Positions 1 through 5,530 of a stretch of DNA of 5,530 nucleotides are shown piece after piece; position 1 is the stretch's first letter, and each line of letters opens with the position of its first letter. Position numbers and translations under genes: made by a program. The notes below the pieces were generated by a model that made no database searches, was not told where the DNA came from, and saw only the letters and a list, made by a program, of their open reading frames with translations. The DNA lies in NCBI GenBank assembly GCA_946478645.1, contig CAMLCW010000341.1, positions 1-5,530 on the forward strand, given 5' to 3'. Source of the DNA: an uncultured Variovorax sp. GTDB lineage: Bacteria > Pseudomonadota > Gammaproteobacteria > Burkholderiales > Burkholderiaceae.

Positions 1-3
1 TGT

Positions 4-750
4 TCAGCGCCCCCCGGTCACGTCGAGCAGCGCCATGGTCGTGTAGCTGGCTTCGGGCGACAGCAGCCAGACGATGGCGTTGGCAATTTCCTCGGCGCTG
101 CCGGTGCGCTGCATCGGCACGGTCGGCGCGAGTTCGGTGGCGCGCTCGGGCATGCCGCCCGAGGCGTGGATGTCGGTGTCGATCAGGCCCGGACGCACCG
201 CATTGACGCGAATGCCCTCGGCCGCCACCTCCCTGGCCAGGCCGATCGTGAAGGTGTCGATCGCGCCCTTGCTGGCCGCATAGTCGACGTACTGGCCGGG
301 CGAGCCCAGCCGCGCCGCGCCACTCGAGACATTGACGATGGCGCCGCCCGCACCGCCGTGGCGCGTGCTCATGCGCCGCACCGCCTCGCGCGCGCAGACG
401 AAGCTGCCGATCACGTTGATGCGGAACATGCGCTCGAGGCGCGCGACGCTCATCGCGTCGACGCGGGCCTGCATGTCGACCACGCCGGCGTTGTTGACCA
501 GCGCCGTGAGGCGGCCGAGCTTCGCGTCGATCTTCTCGAACATCGCGAGCACCTGGGCCTCGTCGCCCACGTCGGCCTGCACGGCGATGGCGCTGCCGCC
601 GCCTGCGCGGATGGTGCGCACCACGTCGTCGGCGGCCAGCGAATTGTTCGCGTAGTTGACCGCCACCGCGTAGCCGCGCCGTGCTGCCAGCAGCGCGGTG
701 GCGGCGCCGATGCCGCGGCCGCCACCGGTGACCAAGAGTACCTGTTCCAA
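4..750 (-). CDS. SDR family NAD(P)-dependent oxidoreductase, YgfF-like
   Basis: Classical short-chain dehydrogenase/reductase of 248 residues, a normal length for the family; predicted soluble cytoplasmic NAD(P)H-dependent oxidation or reduction of a carbonyl or alcohol. Visible motifs: cofactor-binding TGGGRGIG (residues 8-15), acidic ADV near residue 60, NNAG (86-89), Asn112, Ser143, and YAASK with Tyr157 and Lys161, so the catalytic Asn-Ser-Tyr-Lys set is complete. The stretch GSPGQYVDYAASKGAIDT and the following VRPGLIDTDIHASGG resemble E. coli YgfF from memory; that protein has no firmly known substrate, so none is assigned. The start is TTG, chosen because a full AGGAGGT lies 5 bases upstream and the Rossmann fold begins at residue 4. 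It diverges from the isomerase gene. One oddity: near the C-terminus SYTTM carries Met239 where relatives usually have Gly. Family is certain; substrate is not. Confidence 0.93.
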   Translation of the reverse strand: MEQVLLVTGGGRGIGAATALLAARRGYAVAVNYANNSLAADDVVRTIRAGGGSAIAVQADVGDEAQVLAMFEKIDAKLGRLTALVNNAGVVDMQARVDAMSVARLERMFRINVIGSFVCAREAVRRMSTRHGGAGGAIVNVSSGAARLGSPGQYVDYAASKGAIDTFTIGLAREVAAEGIRVNAVRPGLIDTDIHASGGMPERATELAPTVPMQRTGSAEEIANAIVWLLSPEASYTTMALLDVTGGR

Positions 751-823
751 ACCCGACCTCCTGCACAGAAACTGCGCGTCAGTTAAAACGGTTGGCTTGG
801 ATTACATCATCGAGGGCGAGCGC
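751..823. promoter_or_regulatory. Divergent intergenic region between the SDR and isomerase genes
   Basis: These 73 bases must hold the 5' signals for both divergent genes unless promoters lie inside coding sequence. The centre (about 780-812) is clearly richer in A and T than its surroundings, including AGTTAAAAC and GGATTACATCATC, as expected of promoter DNA. I could not identify a convincing -35/-10 pair on either strand. A short gap with two divergent catabolic-type genes makes shared control plausible, but that is inference. Confidence 0.4.
756..762 (-). promoter_or_regulatory. Shine-Dalgarno site fixing the TTG start of the SDR gene
   Basis: On the minus strand the bases read AGGAGGT, a near-perfect anti-16S match, with five bases before the TTG at 750-748. 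No ATG or GTG lies in frame close by, and an in-frame CTG further upstream lies before this site. This makes TTG the most credible initiation codon. Seen directly in the sequence. Confidence 0.8.
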
Positions 824-1423
824 ATGAGCCGTACAGTCGACTATTACTTTGCGCCACAGAGCCCCTGGACCTACCTGGGCCACGCACGCTTCGCCGCCAT
901 CGCCTCGGCCGCGGGCGCCACGGTGCGGGTGCGGCCGGTGGACCTGGGCAGCGTCTTTCCGATCTCGGGCGGGCTGCCGCTCGGCAAGCGCGCGCCGCAG
1001 CGCCAGGCCTACCGGCTGGTCGAACTGGCGCGCTTCTCGCGCCACCTCGGCCTGCCGCTGAATCCGAAGCCCAAGTTCTTTCCGGTGTCGGGCGACGACG
1101 CGGCGCGGGTCATCATCGCGGTCGACCTGCACGACGGCACCGAGGCCGCCATGCGCATGTGCGCAGCGGTCTTCGCGGCGGTGTGGGTGCAGGAGCGGAA
1201 CATCGGCGACCCGAACGTGCTCGAGGCGCTGATCGCGGAATGCGGGCTGCCGGCCAAGCGCTCGGAGCAGTCGCAGAGCCAGGCGGTGCAGGAGCGCTAC
1301 GAGGCCTACACGCAGGAAGCGATCGACATCCAGGTGTTCGGTGCGCCGAGCTACGTGATCGACGGCGAGATCTTCTGGGGCCAGGACCGGCTCGATTTCG
1401 TCGAGCGCGCGCTGCGTCAGTGA
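824..1423 (+). CDS. 2-hydroxychromene-2-carboxylate isomerase family protein (NahD-like, DsbA fold)
   Basis: A 199-residue protein of the DsbA/kappa-class GST-like fold that includes NahD, the glutathione-dependent isomerase of naphthalene breakdown. The N-terminus DYYFAPQSPWTYLG is the family signature; Ser13 sits where NahD has its catalytic serine, replacing the redox cysteine of DsbA. Near the C-terminus, FGAPSYVIDGEIFWGQDRLD carries the cis-proline (GAPS) and the FWGQDRLD block typical of the family, so both ends are intact. No signal peptide is seen, consistent with a cytoplasmic enzyme. ATG at 824 is chosen because the fold begins a few residues later and GAGG lies at 812-815; the frame stays open upstream but would run into the SDR gene. 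The downstream dienelactone hydrolase gene is on the same strand after 58 bases. Many members have unknown substrates, so NahD activity is not asserted. Confidence 0.9.
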   Translation: MSRTVDYYFAPQSPWTYLGHARFAAIASAAGATVRVRPVDLGSVFPISGGLPLGKRAPQRQAYRLVELARFSRHLGLPLNPKPKFFPVSGDDAARVIIAVDLHDGTEAAMRMCAAVFAAVWVQERNIGDPNVLEALIAECGLPAKRSEQSQSQAVQERYEAYTQEAIDIQVFGAPSYVIDGEIFWGQDRLDFVERALRQ

Positions 1424-1426
1424 CGG

Positions 1427-1444
1427 CGGCGGCAGAGGCCGCCG
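1427..1444 (+). terminator. GC hairpin between isomerase and hydrolase genes (weak terminator or attenuator-like)
   Basis: CGGCGGC (1427-1433) pairs perfectly with GCCGCCG (1438-1444) around an AGAG loop, beginning four bases after the isomerase stop. It is followed by TGTTCTTC, which is pyrimidine-rich but not a true T run. It could partly terminate transcription, protect the 3' end of the upstream message, or be an accident of GC-rich DNA. The structure is seen; its role is inferred. Confidence 0.35.
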
Positions 1445-1466
1445 TGTTCTTCATCCACTTGCCATC

Positions 1467-1471
1467 AGGAG
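1467..1471 (+). promoter_or_regulatory. Shine-Dalgarno site that favours the second ATG of the hydrolase gene
   Basis: AGGAG ends at 1471. The first in-frame ATG (1473) is only one base away, too close for normal initiation, while the second ATG (1482) is ten bases away, long but workable. The protein from 1482 begins MGQFIDLSAKDGF, which is how I recall relatives beginning. The site therefore favours 1482. Confidence 0.6.
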
Positions 1472-1481
1472 CATGACAAAC

Positions 1482-2165
1482 ATGGGCCAATTCATCGATC
1501 TCAGCGCCAAGGACGGCTTCGCCTTTCCGGCCTACGTGGCCGAACCCGCGGGCACGCCGCGCGGCGCGATCGTCGTGCTGCAGGAGATCTTCGGCGTCAA
1601 TTCGCACATCCGCTCGGTGGCCGACGGCTACGCGGCCGAGGGCTACCTCGCAGTCGCGCCGGCGACCTTCCACCGCGTGCAGCCCGGCGTCGACATCGGC
1701 TACGGGCCCGACGACATGAAGGCCGGCTCGGCCCTCAAGGCCGCGGTCGAGGCATTGCCGGCGCCCGGCGTGCTGCAGGATGTGGAGGCCGCGGTGGCCT
1801 ATGCGGCCAAGGCCGGCAAGGTGGGCATCGTCGGCTATTGCTGGGGCGGGCTGCTGACCTGGCGCGCCGCGAGCCTGATCCCGGGCCTGGCCGCGGCCGT
1901 GCCGTATTACGGTGGCGGCATGACCTCGCCCGACGAAAGCGCGCGCCAGCCGAAGGTGCCGGTGCTCGCGCACTTCGGCAAGCGCGACCACTGGATCCCC
2001 GTCGAAAGCGTCGAGGCCTTCGGCAAGGCGCATCCCGAGGTGGAAGTGCACCTCTACGAAGCGGACCACGGCTTCAACTGCGACCAGCGCGCCTCGTACG
2101 ACGCCGAAGCCGCCCAGCTCGCGCGTTCGCGCACGCTCGCGTTCTTCGACAAGCACTTGGGCTGA
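1482..2165 (+). CDS. Dienelactone hydrolase family protein
   Basis: An alpha/beta hydrolase of 227 residues, the usual size for dienelactone hydrolase (carboxymethylenebutenolidase), which opens dienelactones to maleylacetate in chloroaromatic degradation. The Cys-Asp-His triad is readable: Cys120 in GYCWGG, Asp169 in GKRDHW and His196 in ADHGF. Glu35 in LQEIFG matches the glutamate that orients the nucleophile in the Pseudomonas enzyme, and Arg203 is close to a carboxylate-binding arginine of that enzyme. No signal peptide is seen, so it is probably cytoplasmic. An ATG at 1473 would add three residues, but ribosome-site spacing favours 1482. It follows the isomerase gene as a probable operon, with a GC hairpin in the gap. 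Its stop abuts that of the convergent LysR gene. The family is broad and many members act on other esters or lactones, so the substrate is unproven. Confidence 0.92.
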   Translation: MGQFIDLSAKDGFAFPAYVAEPAGTPRGAIVVLQEIFGVNSHIRSVADGYAAEGYLAVAPATFHRVQPGVDIGYGPDDMKAGSALKAAVEALPAPGVLQDVEAAVAYAAKAGKVGIVGYCWGGLLTWRAASLIPGLAAAVPYYGGGMTSPDESARQPKVPVLAHFGKRDHWIPVESVEAFGKAHPEVEVHLYEADHGFNCDQRASYDAEAAQLARSRTLAFFDKHLG

Positions 2166-3080
2166 TCAGCGTCTGGTCTTGCGCGCCGCCGCGGCGCCTT
2201 TGCCGACGCGCGTCTGGAGGAAGTCGAGCAGCGCGCGCAGCGCGGCGCTGTTGTGGCGCCGCTGCAGGTAGGCGGCCGAGAGCCACATGTCCTTGCGCGC
2301 ATAGTCCTGCAGCACCGGCACCAGTTCGCCTTCGTCGATGTGCGACTGGACCAGCAGCGACGGCAGGTAGAGCACGCCGAAGCCGCGCATCGCGACGCGG
2401 ATCAGCGGTGCGCCCTCGGTGCAGTCCATGCGGCTCTTGACCGGCACGTCGAGCGGCGCGCCGCCGTCGTCGAAGCGCCAGACCGGCTGCGCGCCCAGGA
2501 GCGAATGCGTGAGCGCGTCGTGGCTGGCGAGCTCGCCCGGATGCGTCGGCTTGCCGTGCTTCTTCCAGTAGACCGGCGAGGCGCAGACCACCATCTCCAT
2601 CGGCAACAGCTTGCGCACGATCAGGTTCGCGTCTTCCACCGGGCCGCTGCGGATGTCGACGTCGATGCCTTCCTCGGCGAGATCGACCGTGCGGTTGGTC
2701 AGCTGCAGGCTGATGCTCACGTCGGGGTAGTAGCGCATGAAGTCGGCCAAAAGGCTCGGGAACTCGCCGTTGCCCATGCCATGCGGCGCCGAGATCCGCA
2801 GCCGGCCGCCAGGCTGCCGCGCGCGCTCCTGCAACTCGGCCTGCGTCAGCTCGACCATCTCGAGCACCGGCGTGCTGCGCTCGAGCAGCAACTGCCCGGC
2901 GTCGGTCAGGCTCACGGATCGCGTGGACCGGTTGAGCAGGCGCACGCCGAAGCGCGTCTCGAGCTCGGCCACGTATTTGCTTACCGTGGCCTTGGACATC
3001 GACAGCTTCTTGGCCGCCTGCGAGAAGCTGCCCTGCGAAGCGACCTCCCTGAAGGTTTTGATCAGATCCAGACTGTCCAT
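2166..3080 (-). CDS. LysR family transcriptional regulator (CrgA-like group)
   Basis: A 304-residue LysR-type regulator of standard length. The N-terminal winged helix-turn-helix covers about residues 3-62, with GSFSQAAKKLSMSKATVSKY as helix-turn-helix core and RLLNRSTRSVSLTDAG as wing. A linker helix follows to about residue 90. The effector-binding domain begins at GGRLRISAPHGMG and runs to about residue 292, containing DVDIRSGPVEDANLIVRKL and GFGVLYLPSLLV, which suit the CrgA-like subgroup. The C-terminus is basic (KTRR). ATG at 3080 is used, with a weak AGGG at 3090-3093. The gene converges on the hydrolase gene with abutting stops and diverges from the small exported-protein gene across 254 bases, so that gene and its own promoter are the likeliest targets by position. 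Its effector cannot be read from sequence. Confidence 0.95.
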   Translation of the reverse strand: MDSLDLIKTFREVASQGSFSQAAKKLSMSKATVSKYVAELETRFGVRLLNRSTRSVSLTDAGQLLLERSTPVLEMVELTQAELQERARQPGGRLRISAPHGMGNGEFPSLLADFMRYYPDVSISLQLTNRTVDLAEEGIDVDIRSGPVEDANLIVRKLLPMEMVVCASPVYWKKHGKPTHPGELASHDALTHSLLGAQPVWRFDDGGAPLDVPVKSRMDCTEGAPLIRVAMRGFGVLYLPSLLVQSHIDEGELVPVLQDYARKDMWLSAAYLQRRHNSAALRALLDFLQTRVGKGAAAARKTRR

Positions 3081-3334
3081 GTCGAAGCGCCCTTGTTCTT
3101 TTCCGCGCGGCCCGCGGCGTCCAGCGATTTTCCAGGGTTTCGGCGGCGGGATGCGCCGGATTCCGCGCTTGGTGCCATGCCGCGCCTTCGGTTCGTCATT
3201 GTTTCAATAGAGGAAACACGGTGTCTCTGTTCCGCATGTTTTGCTAACGATTTTCAGCAGGACACTCGCCGCACAGGTGAGCGAACCAGCGAGCCTGGTG
3301 GACGAACCATCCAACGAACACAAGGAACTGAAAA
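3081..3334. promoter_or_regulatory. Divergent spacer between LysR and exported-protein genes
   Basis: This non-coding stretch holds the 5' regions of both flanking genes. Its middle (about 3190-3260) is AT-richer than the rest of the window and contains a T-N11-A dyad at 3200-3218. On the LysR side a small GC hairpin (3103-3107 with 3113-3117) lies just upstream of its weak ribosome site. On the other side are a 5-bp hairpin (ACCAG 3285-3289 with CTGGT 3295-3299), three copies of CGAAC (from 3282, 3303 and 3315) and AAGGA at 3322-3326, eight bases before ATG 3335. No promoter hexamer pair could be called with confidence. Confidence 0.55.
3200..3218. promoter_or_regulatory. Candidate LysR operator (T-N11-A dyad)
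   Basis: TGTTTC (3200-3205) and GAAACA (3213-3218) form a perfect 6-bp inverted repeat with a 7-base centre. T3203 and A3215 are symmetric about that centre and 11 bases apart, the classic T-N11-A form of LysR-type binding sites. It lies 119 bases from the LysR start and 116 bases from the divergent start. The pattern is seen; assignment to this LysR protein is inference, since such short dyads also arise by chance. Confidence 0.45.
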
Positions 3335-3703
3335 ATGAAGACCTCGCACCTCCTCGCCGCCGCTGCCATCGCCGTGTTGGCCGCCACCGGCGCCCAAGCC
3401 GAAACCTACGAAGGCGTGAACACCGCCGTCTCCACCAAGAGCCGCGAAGAAGTCAACGCCGAAGCCGTGCGTGCCGCCTCGGCACCGAACCAGAACGTGA
3501 CCCGCGGTTCGCGCGGCCCCGAGACGGTCGCCGTGTCGAAGGACCGTTCGCTCGTCGAAGCCGAAGCGATCCGTGCAGCCCACGCACCCGACCAGAACGT
3601 GACGGGCGGCTCGCGCGTGAACAGCAAGGTCATCTCGACCATGCCCCACCCGATGGACGCCCGCGTCCAGGCCCAGCAAGGTTCGGGCGCCGTCGCCAAG
3701 TAA
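3335..3703 (+). CDS. Small secreted protein with two internal repeats (DUF4148-like, function unknown)
   Basis: A 122-residue protein with a clear Sec signal peptide: basic MKTSH, a hydrophobic core rich in Ala, Leu and Val, and an AQA cleavage site giving a mature chain from about Glu23. No lipobox cysteine is present, so a soluble periplasmic or secreted product is expected. The mature part has no membrane segment and no cysteine. It holds two copies of a unit close to EAEAIRAAHAPDQNVTGGSR at residues 41-60 and 75-94, spaced 34 residues apart, followed by a Gln/Ala/Gly-rich tail. Short secreted proteins with S-R-E-x-V-x-A-E-A motifs in Burkholderiales are often placed in DUF4148; I am only moderately sure of that assignment. 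AAGGA lies eight bases before the ATG, and a strong terminator follows, so it is probably a single-gene transcript. No function is assigned. Confidence 0.85.
   Translation: MKTSHLLAAAAIAVLAATGAQAETYEGVNTAVSTKSREEVNAEAVRAASAPNQNVTRGSRGPETVAVSKDRSLVEAEAIRAAHAPDQNVTGGSRVNSKVISTMPHPMDARVQAQQGSGAVAK
3458..3616 (+). repeat. Two-copy 102-base-period repeat inside the exported-protein gene
   Basis: The segments 3458-3514 and 3560-3616 align without gaps; by hand count 45 of 57 bases agree. They encode A-E-A-V/I-R-A-A-x-A-P-N/D-Q-N-V-T-x-G-S-R. Most differences are third-codon changes or conservative substitutions (Val/Ile, Asn/Asp), which points to an old internal duplication kept under protein-level selection. 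Confidence 0.8.
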
Positions 3704-3711
3704 GGCAGCGA

Positions 3712-3732
3712 AGCCGCGCCTGGCGCGCGGCT
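3712..3732. other. GC hairpin just after the exported-protein gene
   Basis: AGCCGCGC (3712-3719) pairs perfectly with GCGCGGCT (3725-3732) around a CTGGC loop, eight bases after the stop codon. There is no T run directly after it on the plus strand, so it is not itself a standard terminator. It sits six bases before the bidirectional terminator and may stabilise the 3' end of the plus-strand message. Confidence 0.4.
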
Positions 3733-3738
3733 GAAGCG

Positions 3739-3770
3739 AAAAAAAGGCTGCGCCGAGGCGCAGCCTTTTT
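3739..3770. terminator. Bidirectional intrinsic terminator
   Basis: GGCTGCGC (3746-3753) pairs with GCGCAGCC (3758-3765) around CGAG. Seven A bases precede the stem (3739-3745) and five T bases follow it (3766-3770), so each strand presents a GC stem followed by a U tract: five U on the plus transcript, seven on the minus. It lies 35 bases past the exported-protein stop and 11 bases past the CorA stop, exactly between two convergent genes. This is the clearest terminator in the window. Confidence 0.93.
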
Positions 3771-3781
3771 GCGTTGGGCCT

Positions 3782-4933
3782 TCAGCGCGTGCGCGCGAGA
3801 TAGCGCTTGCGCCAGAACACCACGATCAGCACCGCGGCGATCACCCCCATCGAGAGCACCGCGATCCAGAACCCGTCGGTCTTGTGCACGAGCGGGATGA
3901 AGTCGAAATTCATGCCGAAGATGCCGGCGATGAGATTGAGCGGCAGGAACACGGCCGTCAGCGCCGTGAGCACGCGCATGATGTCGTTGGCGCGATGCCC
4001 CTGCACGCTGAAGTGCATCTGCACCGCGGTCTCGGCGTTCTGCTCGAGCCGGCGCACGTGGTGCACCACGCGCTGGATGTGCTCGAGCACGTCGCGGCTT
4101 CGCACCATGATCAGCTCGCGCTCGCGCTTCTCGGCCTCGCCCCTGGGCGTGGGCAGCGTCTCCAGCGAATCGATCCAGTCCTGGATCGCGGCGCGCTGAT
4201 CCTCGCAGATCTCGTCGAGGTGGTGCAGCGACTGCCGGGCCTCCATCAGCGCGCTCCAGTTGGTGAAGCGGCTGCGCGGATCGATCAGTTCGGTCTGCCA
4301 GTGGTCGAGCTGCCGCGTGAGCTCGCGCCGCAGGTCGAGGTAGCGGTCGACGATCTGGTTGATCACGCGCAGCATCAGGTCGGCGGTGCTGGTCGGCACG
4401 CGCGCCGAGGTGGCGCGCACGTCGAGCGCCGGGGCGCCACGGTCGTCGGACGAGGCGGCCGCGAGCAGGCGCGCGGCGAAGGCGTCGCGCACGGCGCCGT
4501 CGTCGGGATGCACCGACAGCAGCACGCGGTCGAACAGCGCGAAGCCCACGGGGCGGGTGTCGACCCGGCGCAGCGCGGGCGGCCCGCGCCGCGAGGGCGC
4601 GGTGGGAAGCGGCGCTTCGCCCCCGTTGCCGGCTGCGGCCTGCGCGCCGGGACCGGTGGCCAGGCGGCGGAACACCAGCACGTCGTATTGCGAGGTGTAG
4701 TCGTAGTGCGACGGCAACTGGTCGTTGAGCAGGTCGGCCACATGCAGGTCGACCAGCTGCGCGGCGCAGAGGGCCTGGAGGATGCGCTGGACTTCGGCGA
4801 GCGAGGCACGGAATTCGTCCCGCGTGAGCGAAATCCAGAGATAGCCCGTCGCCGCACAGGCGCCCGGCACCGCCAGCGGCGCCAGCGCCGGGTGCTCGCT
4901 GACCTGCGAGCCGTTGATCTCGAAGATGCGCAT
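3782..4933 (-). CDS. corA: CorA family divalent cation (Mg2+/Co2+) transporter
   Basis: A 383-residue inner-membrane channel-type transporter of the CorA superfamily. A soluble cytoplasmic N-terminal part is followed by a long charged helical stretch (about 185-315) corresponding to the stalk, then two C-terminal membrane segments (about 319-340 and 356-375). The signature GMN is at 340-342, ending the first segment, and a basic tail WRKRYLARTR follows the second. The periplasmic loop reads FDFIPLVHKTDG, without the MPEL form of E. coli CorA, so ion choice is less certain and other divalent ions are possible. Residues about 92-128 are a Gly/Ala/Pro/Arg-rich insert, probably a disordered loop, making it longer than the E. 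coli protein (about 316). The ATG has no clear Shine-Dalgarno site but lies 14 bases after the hemB stop, suggesting translational coupling within one transcript, which ends at the adjacent terminator. Confidence 0.92.
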   Translation of the reverse strand: MRIFEINGSQVSEHPALAPLAVPGACAATGYLWISLTRDEFRASLAEVQRILQALCAAQLVDLHVADLLNDQLPSHYDYTSQYDVLVFRRLATGPGAQAAAGNGGEAPLPTAPSRRGPPALRRVDTRPVGFALFDRVLLSVHPDDGAVRDAFAARLLAAASSDDRGAPALDVRATSARVPTSTADLMLRVINQIVDRYLDLRRELTRQLDHWQTELIDPRSRFTNWSALMEARQSLHHLDEICEDQRAAIQDWIDSLETLPTPRGEAEKRERELIMVRSRDVLEHIQRVVHHVRRLEQNAETAVQMHFSVQGHRANDIMRVLTALTAVFLPLNLIAGIFGMNFDFIPLVHKTDGFWIAVLSMGVIAAVLIVVFWRKRYLARTR

Positions 4934-4947
4934 CGGGACCGCAGCGG

Positions 4948-5530
<583 letters not shown>

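Noticed and set aside
783..811. Possible promoter for the isomerase gene (TTAAAA with an ATCATC-like -10)
   Set aside because: Neither hexamer matches consensus well and spacing could be chosen freely, so it would be a forced call.
1113..2156. Long open frame on the minus strand opposite the isomerase end and the hydrolase gene
   Set aside because: It is rich in Arg, Ala, His and Pro with no recognisable domain, and lies wholly antisense to two genes with intact catalytic motifs. Long antisense frames are expected in GC-rich coding DNA.
3190..3308. GGTTCGTC (3190-3197) and GACGAACC (3301-3308) as a long-range inverted repeat, plus three CGAAC copies
   Set aside because: Eight bases over a distance above 100 and short irregularly spaced copies are within chance expectation for a spacer of this size. 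Kept only as a note in the spacer entry.
2253..3338. Long open frame on the plus strand opposite the LysR gene
   Set aside because: It is a compositional shadow of the LysR coding sequence, with repeated His/Arg/Ala/Asp patterns, no domain, no ribosome site, and a tail that runs into the start of the exported-protein gene.

Overview
The window is GC-rich DNA with dense, tightly packed genes and strong G/C preference at third codon positions. Gene content and protein style suggest a betaproteobacterium of the order Burkholderiales, most likely family Comamonadaceae (Variovorax-like). The evidence for this is a YgfF-type SDR, a DsbA-fold chromene-carboxylate isomerase beside a dienelactone hydrolase, a CrgA-type LysR regulator, a small secreted protein resembling the DUF4148 group, and a hemB-corA pair. 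The assignment rests on recalled family resemblance, not on a search.

Layout from left to right. An SDR oxidoreductase (4-750, minus) starts at TTG and diverges across a 73-base gap from a plus-strand pair: a 2-hydroxychromene-2-carboxylate isomerase-family protein (824-1423) and a dienelactone hydrolase-family protein (1482-2165). The pair runs directly into a convergent LysR regulator (2166-3080, minus), and the two stop codons abut with no base between them. A 254-base spacer (3081-3334), the largest gap here, separates the LysR gene from a divergent gene for a small exported protein with two internal repeats (3335-3703, plus). A strong bidirectional terminator (3739-3770) insulates that gene from a minus-strand pair: hemB (5' end beyond the window) followed after 14 bases by a CorA-family metal transporter (3782-4933).

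How the genes may work together. The isomerase and dienelactone hydrolase belong to families that act on ring-cleavage products of aromatic compounds, and the divergent SDR could share their control region, but no ring-cleaving dioxygenase is visible, so the substrate is unknown. HemB makes porphobilinogen for heme; its co-transcribed neighbour would move Mg2+ or a related divalent cation across the inner membrane. The LysR protein may act at a dyad of T-N11-A form that lies midway between its own start and the small exported protein gene.

Most of the window looks like ordinary chromosomal housekeeping and peripheral metabolism. I see no mobile element, CRISPR array, RNA gene or defence system. 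The least explained items are the small repeat-bearing secreted protein and the regulatory dyad upstream of it.
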